Below, one piece after another: positions 59,601-64,000 of a stretch of 64,000 nucleotides of DNA. The notes below the pieces were generated by a model. That model was not told the DNA's origin. It saw nothing but the letters and a program-made list of their open reading frames with translations, and did no database searches. Position 1 is the stretch's first letter. Every line of letters begins with the position of its first letter. The stretch comes from Atrina japonica (lineage: Eukaryota; Mollusca; Bivalvia; Pterioida; Pinnidae): positions 1,203,501-1,267,500 of the forward strand of contig BROG01000136.1 in assembly GCA_030159075.1 (NCBI GenBank), read 5' to 3'. Position numbers and translations under genes: made by a program.

Positions 59601-61108
59601 TAATTTTACTTTCCAGGACAAGTGGGCAGATTTTAACTTTCCTGATTTTCACATGGCATGGGTGACGGCCTACGGGAGATGTAAATCTAGAACACTCAGA
59701 GCCTATCAGACAACTGTACTTCAACATGACGCTTAAATTCAGATTCAGCTGCAATGACACACGAAAGAGTTGTCTCTCTCAACAGCAATATCAATAGTAG
59801 TCTTCAATATTCACGTTGAAAGTAGATCCTATTGTGTGTTAAATGTTTTGATTGTATAGACGACTTTGAGTATCAAAATGATCATTTTAGTTTAATTTTC
59901 CTACTATTGTGATAACTGTTACGACAGATGTTATAACAAACGCATGAATAGGAATAAGACACACTGAATCTCCTTGAAAAAGCCTTAGTTATAGTGCACT
60001 GTATTGCTTTGAAACTGTAGAAATGGTGTGAAAGGTCAGAATTCTGCATTATCTCTATATTTAAAAACATTCAACGCTATAATAAAAAGAAGAGGCCCAA
60101 TGGGCCTTGATGGTCACCTGAGCAGAACATAATTAACTCCCCATGAGCACTGACATGATAATAACTGCACGCTGAACATTTTTGTTTCTTTCTCTTTTAC
60201 TCTAGCTATTACACTTTTCAATGTCAAAAAGCATCCAAAAACATGAAAAATCCACAAAAAGGGAAAATATCTCCCATTAGGGGTGAACTGACAATTTCGG
60301 CCTATTTGACAATTTTGTAGATCTTAACGTGCTGAACATTTTTGCTTCTTTCACTTTTACTCCAGCTGTTATACTTTTCATGATAATGGCAAAACACACC
60401 CAAAAACATGAAAAATCTACTTAAAAGGGAAATTACTCACATAAGGGGTGACCTGACAATTTCGGCCTACTTGACTTTTTCGTAGATCTTTACGTGCTGA
60501 ATGTTTTTTGTTCTTTCACTTTTACTCTAGCTATTATACTTTTCAAGATAATGTCCAAAAAACATAAAAAATCCAGAAAAAGGGGAAATAACTTCGGCTT
60601 TACTGAAACGCCCCCTAGTGGCTCATTTATCAACAGATTTCATTTTCATTCGCAAACGTTTTAGATATTGACTTAACAATCATGCATACAAAATTTGAAA
60701 GTCATTTGATCATTGGTTCATAAGAACAAGATTTTTAAAGATGTACCAAGTTTTGGTCCTTTTTTACCCCTTTTGGTGCCCCTATGGGAGCTAGCCCCTA
60801 TTCATTCGCAAACTTTATGCAGCTTCACATGGGGATAATACATGCCATGTTTGGTGAAAATTGGTCCACTGGTTCTTGAGAAGAAGTCGAAAATGTGTAA
60901 ATGTTAATGACAGACGACGACAGACAAAAGACGATCACAATAGGTCACCCTGAGCCTTTGGCTCAGATGACCTAAAAATGCAATATATAGAGTTATCACT
61001 TACTTTTTGGACAAGATATTTTACAGCATTTCGTTGTTACATGTGTGTCTGGGTCTGTTCTTGTTATGTACTCTGTAGTGCATGTTCCATGAACTTCCAC
61101 TAGTACCT
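32233..61108 (-). CDS. TNF-receptor-superfamily-like membrane protein, eight exons (5' end missing)
   Basis: Joined minus-strand exons encode about 355 residues of a type I membrane receptor. Residues about 1-133 are cysteine-rich (CTTEY.., KCC, CAVNETADVCQVCPENTYQL, PCQPHMCPP, GCRVPCICDAGQGM, CDAGTELTIYDTCQPS), the layout of TNFR cysteine-rich domains. About 134-183 form a Ser/Asn/Gly/acid-rich stalk. The transmembrane helix follows at about 184-206 (IIIVVSVAIVLSSVIVITTV, then VRKKR as stop-transfer). The cytoplasmic tail of about 150 residues is Pro- then Ser/Glu-rich, ends CLEN*, and has no visible death domain; a TDEE near the end fits the loose TRAF2-type (P/S/A/T)x(Q/E)E pattern. All introns are GT-AG, and phases agree at every junction except the first, which needs a 2-nt correction. 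TNFRs bind TNF-type ligands at the cell surface and signal to NF-kB/JNK or death pathways; which applies here is unknown. No signal-peptide exon was found. Confidence 0.82.
32700..32905 (-). mobile_element. tRNA-derived SINE, minus strand
   Basis: On the minus strand a tRNA-like head contains CCTCCATGGTTGAGTGGTTA (A box) and AGGTTCGAGTCC (B box), with AGTCTCTCACTTCTGGTCAG between them. The tail includes GAGGAAGTTTGCCAATTTAC. It lies in the TNFR-like 3' region, just upstream (in gene direction) of the last exon. Other copies: 43080-43315, 54738-54985 and pieces at 62518-63070. Confidence 0.8.
33500..33960. mobile_element. Fragment of the large composite repeat family
   Basis: Starts AAGAGGCCCAAAGGGGCCTT ... 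GCTCACCTGAC and contains one to two degenerate 175-bp units (CATGCAAAATCCATTTAAAA, GGGGAAATAAC, CTGACAATTT, TTTTGTAGATTTTTGCAT). Confidence 0.65.
33961..34706. other. Intron DNA of the TNFR-like gene
   Basis: No element recognised. A 60-codon plus frame at 34263-34445 and a 61-codon minus frame at 34100-34285 show no family motif. Confidence 0.45.
34707..38847. repeat. Satellite array, ~153-bp unit, 27 copies
   Basis: The unit begins AAAAAGGCATGAGCTGTAAT, then an A run of variable length, GAATTCAATTTTTTCTATAT, TAACAAATAAGCATTATACA, CAGTCAT, a second A run and TCTTATATTCCTATATATTT. Copies differ mainly in the length of the A runs and CCT/TCT. One copy near 37197 lacks the AGCTGTAATTACC part, and one near 37840 lacks the CTACTATTTGTATTTTATGT part. 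The array sits wholly within the last intron of the TNFR-like gene. Confidence 0.97.
38848..39897. other. Intron DNA with diverged CAGTAGAACTTGGATGG repeats
   Basis: Contains (G)AAATTTGACTCATT(A/G)AAGTTTGA twice (around 39307 and 39383), near a CAGTAGAACTTGG segment that resembles the ends of the CAGTGGAACCTG MITEs. No exon seen. Confidence 0.45.
39898..40003. mobile_element. 106-bp foldback element
   Basis: Arms CTACCCCTACCTTGAGGGCA and TACCCTCAAGGCAGGGGTTG are inverse copies, continuing into TGACAA/TTGTCA. It lies about 230 nt beyond the 3' end of the TNFR exon at 40228. Confidence 0.8.
40228..40365 (-). CDS. TNFR-like gene, cytoplasmic Pro-rich exon
   Basis: Acceptor TTTTCAG and donor GTACAA; enters with two bases and leaves with one. 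Encodes PPEKETLIPKGRADEPLSQP, then PVPVAVVSPSVYYSRQSSAS and LPVST. Proline- and serine-rich with adjacent tyrosines, consistent with an intracellular adaptor-binding tail. Confidence 0.82.
40366..41600. other. Intron DNA of the TNFR-like gene
   Basis: No repeat family or exon recognised. A 64-codon plus frame at 41113-41307 has no motif. Confidence 0.45.
41601..41743 (-). CDS. TNFR-like gene, transmembrane exon
   Basis: Acceptor TTGTAG, donor GTAAGT; phases agree on both sides. The first 23 residues are a transmembrane helix (IIIVVSVAIVLSSVIVITTV...) followed by basic RKKR. Then NQDVGSLGTG and NQDVESLGT form a 10-residue repeat from a 30-bp duplication at the exon end. The first copy carries a second potential donor (CCG|GTAATC) exactly 30 nt upstream and in frame. 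Confidence 0.88.
42155..42345. mobile_element. Dispersed hairpin repeat family (copy 2 of 3)
   Basis: GGATCCTTGGCGCCCACCAT then GACAGACTGTTCTTTTCTC, TTGAATTTGAACTTAAATCC, CACAAGATTATA and GAACTTGAACTGAACATATT. Close to 61356-61545; the 66-codon minus frame here belongs to the repeat. Confidence 0.75.
42346..43079. other. Intron DNA of the TNFR-like gene
   Basis: Nothing recognised. Confidence 0.45.
43080..43315 (-). mobile_element. tRNA-derived SINE, minus strand, near full length
   Basis: The minus-strand head has GGCCTCCATGGCTGAGTGGA and AGTCTCTCATTTCCTGTCAA, and a B-box-like AGGTTCAAGTACC. The body has GAGAAAGTTTGCCAGTTTAC and the tail AATGACAGCCACCATATAAC. Same family as 54738-54985. 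Confidence 0.8.
43714..43750 (-). CDS. TNFR-like gene, 37-nt micro-exon (stalk)
   Basis: Acceptor TTTTTAG, donor GTAAGT. Encodes D/NQDQGVIGNGG with split codons at both ends that fit the exons at 46722 and 41743. It supplies the residues directly outside the membrane. Confidence 0.75.
43860..44995. repeat. 16-bp minisatellite (TGTGATTACATCTACM)n, about 1.1 kb
   Basis: Around seventy units of TGTGATTACATCTACA/C with many point variants. A more uniform section (TGTGATTACATCCACC) at about 44690-44890 suggests recent local amplification. Located in the intron between the 43714 and 46722 exons. Confidence 0.95.
44996..45589. other. Intron DNA of the TNFR-like gene
   Basis: No exon or family recognised. 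Confidence 0.45.
45590..46058. mobile_element. Mariner-type MITE with TA target duplication
   Basis: The left end CAGTGGGGTGACAAAATTGA continues GTATAATTTTTATTTTTCTCTATA. The right end is the imperfect inverse, ending CTTTTGTCACTGCACTG. TA lies on both sides (45588-45589, 46059-46060). CAGTG ends and a TA duplication are typical of Tc1/mariner. No transposase. Confidence 0.88.
46222..46305 (+). repeat. tRNA-like sequence (pseudo-tRNA or SINE head)
   Basis: GTCCTGGGTTCGATTCCTGG gives a T-loop/B-box (GGTTCGATTCC) with a foldable T stem, and ACAATGGGTAAAATGCC resembles a D-arm/A-box. Acceptor arms do not pair well, so a functional tRNA is unlikely. Confidence 0.5.
46722..46834 (-). CDS. TNFR-like gene, stalk exon
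   Basis: Acceptor TTTTGCAG, donor GTATTG; enters with one base and leaves with one. Encodes EAIERPSNVVIIPSNVEGNG followed by SDKKEGDLIGSNEEPDS. Ser/Asn/acid-rich and without cysteine, as expected of an extracellular stalk. Confidence 0.78.
46848..47830. mobile_element. Composite repeat with two related halves
   Basis: Begins AAGAGGCCCATGGGCCTCAT. Two similar halves (about 46930-47290 and 47420-47770) share CATACATCTATGTAGATCA, ACTTGGTACAGGACCTTGAG and CCCTTCAGTGGTTTTG. It ends with CAGACGGACAGT ... GACAAAAGGCGATCTGA. It abuts the TNFR exon at 46834. Confidence 0.7.
48067..48233. mobile_element. CAGTGGAACCTG / CAGGTTTTACTG MITE (copy 1)
   Basis: Ends CAGTGGAACCTG and GCAGGTTTTACTG are inverse, with TA on each side. 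The interior repeats GG(T/C)CTTTATA..CAGG. Other copies: 55251-55426 and one from 63541. Confidence 0.8.
48234..49080. other. Intron DNA of the TNFR-like gene
   Basis: No exon recognised. The 120-codon plus frame at 48950-49312 runs into the repeat that follows and is not a gene. Confidence 0.45.
49081..49640. repeat. Repeat family shared with 30641-31030
   Basis: Repeated ATTCCAAATTTCATCAAAAT and GACAATGTTGAA(A)TTT..ACCAAT, then CAGAAGCC(A/T) and TCTGCACATCCA as in the left copy. Confidence 0.75.
49736..52560. mobile_element. Large composite repeat: ~175-bp tandem units plus 3' modules (copy 1)
   Basis: About five tandem units at 49736-50650 are built on ACATGAAAAATCCACTTAAA, AGGGGAAATAACTCCCATAA, CCTGACAATTTCGGCCCTAT, GTAGATCTTTGCATGCTGAA and ATTATACTTTTCAAGATAAT. 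Two 3' modules follow (to 51957 and to 52560) with TTTACATGGTTATACTTCCT, TGACCTTTGACCCCATGACC, GGTTCTTGAGAAGAAGTTGA and an end reading GGCTCAGATGACCT or AGCTCAGGTGACCTA. No ORF of size. Confidence 0.8.
52665..53060. repeat. 65-bp tandem array, five to six units
   Basis: ATCAACTCAATGAAGTTCAA then TCAGACAGGTGCTTCCTAAT recurs with an exact 65-bp period (52731, 52796, 52861, 52926, 52991). It lies about 80 nt beyond the 3' end of the TNFR exon at 53137. Confidence 0.95.
53137..53302 (-). CDS. TNFR-like gene, cysteine-rich exon 3
   Basis: Acceptor ATTACAG, donor GTAATT; enters with two bases (making Asp with the previous G) and leaves with two. Encodes TRKVFYFPETGCRVPCICDA, then GQGMVGLDACNCRKSKKRCD and AGTELTIYDTCQPSK. 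The CDAGTEL..YDTCQP ending is typical of a TNFR cysteine-rich domain (G-x-E/T...DTxC). Confidence 0.85.
53303..53550. other. Intron between cysteine-rich exons
   Basis: AT-rich intron sequence leading into the (AG)n tract; nothing else seen. Confidence 0.6.
53551..53633. repeat. (AG)n microsatellite in a TNFR-like intron
   Basis: About forty AG units, 59 nt from the donor side of the 53692-53823 exon. Confidence 0.97.
53692..53823 (-). CDS. TNFR-like gene, cysteine-rich exon 2
   Basis: Acceptor TTAACAG, donor GTAAAG; enters with two bases and leaves with one. Encodes HQIKACAVNETADVCQVCPE, then NTYQLDNITSDVNIPCQPHM and CPP. C-x2-CPENTYQ followed by C-x3-CPP is the classic TNFR pattern. NET and NIT are potential N-glycosylation sites. 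Confidence 0.88.
53824..54737. other. Intron DNA of the TNFR-like gene
   Basis: A short (TA)n at 53850-53862; otherwise nothing recognised. The 65-codon frame at 53986-54183 has no motif. Confidence 0.5.
54738..54985 (+). mobile_element. tRNA-derived SINE, plus strand, full length
   Basis: Head: GCCTCCATGGCTGAGTGTTA (A box), AAGTCTCTCACTTTTGGTCA, and a decayed B box (AGGTTCAGCTG). Body: GAGAAAATTTCCCAGTTTAC and GGTTGGTGGTCACTTCCTGG. Tail: CTGGCTGCCACTGTATAGCT and ATTAAACGCTTTTCAAAATT. This copy defines the family extent. Confidence 0.85.
55251..55426. mobile_element. CAGTGGAACCTG-type MITE (copy 2)
   Basis: Starts CAGTGGAACTTGTATATAAT and ends AAGCAGGTTTTACTG; internal GGTGGTCTTTAT repeats as in copy 1. 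Confidence 0.8.
55905..56656. repeat. Direct duplication of ~240 bp, spaced ~508 bp
   Basis: The block with CTGAAAATAACAGTGATCAG, CTTCAATCTACAGTGTTTAT and CTTATCTGGAGCACTGAGTA occurs at about 55905-56150 and again at about 56416-56656 with few changes. A 131-codon frame at 56118-56513 bridges the copies and shows no family motif. Confidence 0.85.
56657..57372. other. Intron DNA of the TNFR-like gene
   Basis: No element or exon recognised. Confidence 0.45.
57373..59228. mobile_element. Large composite repeat (copy 2)
   Basis: Begins AAGAAGAGGCCCAATGGGCC then TTGATGGTCACCTGAG. About six or seven ~175-bp units follow to 58620, then the 3' module with TTTACATGGTTATACTTCCT and TTGACCTTTGACCCCA, and ends GATTGCAATAGGTCATCATG, CAGATGACCT. 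GGTCACCTGAG near the start and CTCAGGTGACC-type sequence at the end are inverse, so both ends carry a subterminal inverted repeat. Confidence 0.82.
59229..59590. mobile_element. Partial copy of the 24875-25867 element
   Basis: Shares AGCGACCTCAATCCTT, TTCCAGTGAACA.AGCTT and GGCCCCTAGATTATCCA with the left copy. It begins with an AAAATCGGGGCAG segment like the ends of the 4751-5037 MITE. Confidence 0.65.
60085..60975. mobile_element. Composite repeat (copy 3)
   Basis: Same start as copy 2 (AAGAAGAGGCCCAATGGGCC), three ~175-bp units, a short 3' module, and the end ACGATCACAATAGGTCACCC followed by the hairpin GAGCCTTTGGCTC and AGATGACCTAA. It ends 29 nt before the donor-side edge of the TNFR exon at 61004. 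Confidence 0.82.
61004..61108 (-). CDS. TNFR-like gene, first visible cysteine-rich exon (frameshifted end)
   Basis: Acceptor GTTGCAG, donor GTAAGT. The open frame reads VLVEVHGTCTTEYITRTDPD then THVTTKCCKKYLVQK. TNFR family members have CC-x2-CP here and the next exon needs one carried-over base. Two fewer A in the A6 run (minus strand of 61018-61023) would give the expected cysteine, CPK and the right phase. Either this copy has a 2-nt insertion, or the assembly does, or an exon is missing between this one and 53823. Confidence 0.7.
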
Positions 61109-61355
61109 GCAACACACAAATTTATTATACAACATGTACTTGTACAAATGTATATAAAGCTAGGGACAGTGACAATATTAACTGTCCGATGTAACAAAAA
61201 ACAGAAAACTTAACGCAAAAATATTCTTTTCATGGACTTCGCTTGATCTAAAGCATTTGATTAAGTCAGTCACAATGACTAACAGTAACACACAAACTAG
61301 ATATCAATTATGGCATACAAGGAAAACCCAATAGATGAATAAACAAGATGATGAA
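61109..61355. other. Upstream intron or 5' DNA of the TNFR-like gene
   Basis: The exon for the start codon and signal peptide was looked for on the minus strand up to 64000 and not found. Confidence 0.4.
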
Positions 61356-61545
61356 GGGATCTTGGCGCCCACCATGGAATGTTTTATGTCTGATCTATGA
61401 CAGACTGTTCTTTTCTCTTATCTTGTGTCTCAACATTGAATTCAAACTTAAATCCATATGTCTGTGAAATACTTTTTTCACAAGATTATAGCAAAACTGA
61501 ACTTGAACTGAACATATTACATTTTCAGAAAAAATGGAATTCAAC
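61356..61545. mobile_element. Dispersed hairpin repeat family (copy 3 of 3)
   Basis: GGGATCTTGGCGCCCACCAT, GACAGACTGTTCTTTTCTCT, TTCACAAGATTATAGCAAAA and GAACTTGAACTGAACATATT; very close to 42155-42345. Confidence 0.8.
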
Positions 61546-62310
61546 ATGGCTGACAGGTGTCCATCTTGGATTTTGATCTCTCTGAAAATGTAATATGCAC
61601 ATCTAGACCTCAGGGGGGAACCTTCATAATCAATTAAAAAAAATTCCTTCAGTACAATCTGAGAAATACATACTTCCAATGTCAAAATCCAAGATGGCCA
61701 TCCCATGATGGAATCCAATCTCTCTGAAAATGTCATATGCACAACTAGACTTACAGGGAACCTTTATGTCAAATTTCAAGGAGATCTCTTCAGTCCTTTC
61801 TGAGAAGTAGCAGCAACAATCTTCCTTTGGTCAAAATCCAAGATCCCCCCCCCGCCCCCTTGTCGGCCATATTGGATTCCAACCTCTCTGAAAATGCAAT
61901 ATGCACATCTTTATCTTAAGGGGAACCCTGATGTCAAATTTCAAAGAGATCCTATCAGTCCTTTCTAAGAAATAGTGGTAACAAACTTCCTTTGGTCAAA
62001 ATCCAAGATGGTCACCTGTTGGCCATGCTGGATTCCAATCTCTCTGAAAATGTAAACTCCACAACTAGACCTCAAGGGGAACCTTCATGCCAAATTTCAG
62101 AGAGATCCCATCAGTCTTTTCTGTGAAATGGCGGTAACAACTTCCTTTGGGCAAAATCTAAGATAAGCGCCTGTCAGCCATGTTGGAATCCAATCTCTCT
62201 AAAAATGTAATACGCACAACTAGACCTCAAGTGAAACCTTCATGTCAAATTTCAAGGAGATCCCTTCAGTTCTTTCTGAGGAGTAGCGGTAACAATCTTC
62301 CTTCAAAATG
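61546..62310. repeat. ~155-bp tandem repeat, five units
   Basis: ATCTCTCTGAAAATGTAATA, TGCACAACTAGACCTCAAGG, GGAACCTTCATGTCAAATTT and TTTGGTCAAAATCCAAGATG recur with a period of about 155 bp (61568, 61720, 61884, 62038, 62191). The 115-codon minus frame across it is a by-product. Confidence 0.88.
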
Positions 62311-62349
62311 GTCAATCTTGTACATTGTACACAGGATGTTGCTCAAGAA

Positions 62350-62500
62350 GGGGTAACCTATGACTACATCCCAGTCCAGTCATGTGTGCACCAGGGGTCA
62401 GTCAGACTCAGTCTTACTAGGTCCTAGTCTATTCCCATTTTATATTATGTCAGTCTCTTGGCATCTGCCTCTTTGCAGATGACGCACACCAGTGCAAATA
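62350..62500 (+). pseudogene. LINE reverse-transcriptase shred
   Basis: TATGACTACATCCCAGTCCAG then CAGGGGTCAGTCAGACTCAG reads as a decayed RT motif (VHQGSV in place of GVPQGSV). About 75 nt later, in another frame, TTTGCAGATGACGCACAC gives FADDAH, the catalytic box. Spacing fits an RT domain of a CR1-like LINE. Confidence 0.6.
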
Positions 62501-62517
62501 TTATTTTAAGGCAATTT

Positions 62518-62672
62518 GTCAGTGCAGGTCCAATTCAAAATGGAACCTAAGCTAATTTCATGAGAAAGTTTACCAGTTAACTTGTGGAGGCTGCTGGCTT
62601 CTTCCCAGATACATTAATATAGCATGATTCCGGTTCTCTCCTTCAACATTAACAATTGGTTTCCACCATATC
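62518..62672 (+). mobile_element. SINE tail fragment
   Basis: GAGAAAGTTTACCAGTTAAC, GGCTGCTGGCTTCTTCCCAG and GGTTTCCACCATATCATGG match the body and tail of the 54738-54985 SINE. Confidence 0.65.
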
Positions 62673-62674
62673 AT

Positions 62675-62712
62675 GGCCCCCACCCACTTTCAATTTGCTT
62701 CCAACGCCTATG
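62675..62712. mobile_element. End fragment of the G/C-run MITE
   Basis: CCCCCACCCACTTTCAATTT then GCTTCCAACGCC matches the right end of the element at 21329-21520. Confidence 0.65.
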
Positions 62713-62807
62713 GGAGTGTAGATTTACTTCCCTGAATTTATACTACCGATACATTTTTGTGAAAATCATATTAAATCTCTATCAATAGGCATTTGTATCT
62801 TTATATA

Positions 62808-62944
62808 GGGCAATATTGCATAGCTGTTTACGATGAGAAACTCTACCCATGGGAAATTTTAGATGAGGAGGATGGGGAGATCAAAATTATATACATGAAA
62901 ATATTAGGGTACACCAAATTCATTTGGCCTATATATGCATGTAA
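62808..62944 (+). pseudogene. Coding-like fragment, possible exon of an invertebrate uncharacterised protein
   Basis: The frame reads GQYCIAVYDEKLYPWEILDE, then EDGEIKIIYMKILGYTKFIW and P. The pattern (V/I)AV-YD-KWY-G-V---DEED--V-FMH---FxWP recurs at the C-terminus of uncharacterised mollusc and cnidarian proteins. A TATATAG acceptor-like site precedes it. A stop follows at about 62990. It may be a relic of a domesticated or transposon-linked gene. Confidence 0.35.
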
Positions 62945-62995
62945 CAGTACATGCACTAATTCATGTGCCCCATGTCAAAATATTCAATGATACTC

Positions 62996-63070
62996 CAGTG
63001 ATCAGGTTCTATGTTTGGTTCCTGAGCCCAAGCTGACAGGAAACGACAGCCTTACTACACCATCGACCAA
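62996..63070 (-). mobile_element. SINE head fragment
   Basis: GCTGACAGGAAACGACAGCC on the plus strand corresponds to the inverted SINE head (compare GTTGACAGGAAATGAGAGAC at 43270). Strongly decayed. Confidence 0.45.
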
Positions 63071-63334
63071 AATATGTGGCTCGCAAATTGAGAAAGAGTT
63101 TGTTTGAATACATATTGATACAGACTTTATTACAGTTGTTAAGGGTACCATGTACCCTTGATCAAATAACCAGATATCATCTGATATGTTTGTATAATAT
63201 TCATAGTTTGTGTTTCACTATTTTAAGCTGTTTTTTAAATAATGTGGTTTCAATTTATGTTTTAAAGCTTAGAAATGGCGACTGATTTGTGCCATCTTGA
63301 AAAGTGAGATTCCGCTTGGTGAGGCAAAAAGTCG

Positions 63335-63500
63335 AAAACTTGCTAATTAGCCACTTTTTGCCTTGAAAACCTGCTAATTGGCGACTTTGCACCCAAAAAC
63401 TTGCTAATTAGTAGCTTTTGCTTGGCAAGGCCACAAATCGAGAAATGTAGGGCAAAAATGAAACAAAACAGTAGGTCACTAATTAGCATGCAGTTTTGCC
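63335..63500. repeat. Degenerate repeats around CTTGCTAATTAG
   Basis: AAAACTTGCTAATTAGCCAC, AAAACCTGCTAATTGGCGAC and AAAACTTGCTAATTAGTAGC follow each other at about 30-bp spacing, with a further CACTAATTAGCATG. Confidence 0.75.
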
Positions 63501-63540
63501 AACTTTTCACTTGACAAGGCGAAATGTTGACAACTATGTA

Positions 63541-63650
63541 CAGTGGAACCTCACTATTAAGATCACCCAACTGACTGACCCAAAGTGGTCTAATTAGCGA
63601 GGTGGTCTCTTAAGTGAGGGTCTTGACTATTTATTGTCAAATCTCTATAT
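63541..63650. mobile_element. CAGTGGAACC-type MITE end (copy 3)
   Basis: CAGTGGAACCTCACTATTAA preceded by TA, with internal AAGTGGTCTAATTAGCGAGG and GTGGTCTCTTAAGTGAGG. Its right end was not identified. Confidence 0.6.
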
Positions 63651-64000
63651 CGTATTATTTTACATGTTGTACTTGTATTATTGTACTCAAATACTGTATA
63701 CCATTATCATACAATGTGCATCCCATGCTAATGATGTAGTGACAAAATAAAAGAAGTCATAATATTCAGTGCATAAATATGTTTAATTTTCATGAAATTA
63801 AAAATAAGAGAAGTACAATTTTATGTTTAGTTAGTTCTACATGTACAATGTATCTCACTGACATTACATTGTATAGCCTCTTTATATAGCTATCTGGTAC
63901 GAGTTTATAGAATTACACAAAGTTTTAAACAATGCTCTCACTTTAATGTACATGTACATGTATGCACCTTAATATCTCCATACGAATTATAAAGTATTAA

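Noticed and set aside
61395..61742. 115-codon minus-strand ORF
   Set aside because: Spans the end of the hairpin repeat and the ~155-bp tandem array. It has no start or splice relation to the TNFR-like gene, and I do not accept it as the missing signal-peptide exon.

Overview
The window is animal nuclear DNA, most likely from a marine bivalve mollusc. It is AT-rich and intron-rich, has no operons, and is crowded with degraded non-LTR retrotransposons, tRNA-derived SINEs, MITEs, microsatellites and short-unit repeats of the kind common in oysters, scallops and clams. Very few open reading frames are genes. Host coding sequence is visible only as short exons with matching splice sites. All homology calls were made by reading the sequence; no search was run.

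Left part (1-10.8 kb): mostly unannotated DNA with small foldback elements. One clean minus-strand exon of ribosomal protein L12 lies at 3809-3882, and an A/T microsatellite at 5.5 kb. There are also a broken retrotransposon ORF1 fragment (5861-6108) and a broken minus-strand gene of a recurrent invertebrate family that is probably transposon-related (9210-10083).

Middle part (10.87-23.7 kb): three layers of nested mobile DNA. A plus-strand LINE (10869-12349 and 21252-22834) is split by a minus-strand, internally deleted LINE. That LINE is itself split by a 7,524-bp giant inverted-repeat element (12873-20396) flanked by the 6-bp duplication CACATA. The element has arms of about 3.1 kb, a 1.27-kb spacer and 5'-AG...CT-3' ends. 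Its arm ends carry a dense cluster of promoter-type motifs, and its interior carries four histone-type 3' stem-loop lookalikes, one just behind a 50-codon ORF. I do not recognise it as a named family; it is the best candidate here for something undescribed.

Right part (32.2-61.1 kb): one host gene on the minus strand, a TNF-receptor-superfamily-like type I membrane protein. Eight exons (61004-61108, 53692-53823, 53137-53302, 46722-46834, 43714-43750, 41601-41743, 40228-40365, 32233-32465) have consensus splice sites, and six of the seven junctions join in phase. The first junction needs a 2-nt frameshift in an A6 run. The product has cysteine-rich repeats, a stalk, one transmembrane helix and a cytoplasmic tail of about 150 residues without a recognisable death domain. 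The signal-peptide exon was not found. Its introns hold a 27-copy satellite of ~153 bp (34.7-38.85 kb), a 16-bp minisatellite, a mariner-type MITE, SINEs, a 65-bp tandem array and large composite repeats built on a ~175-bp unit. The last 3 kb is repeat debris.
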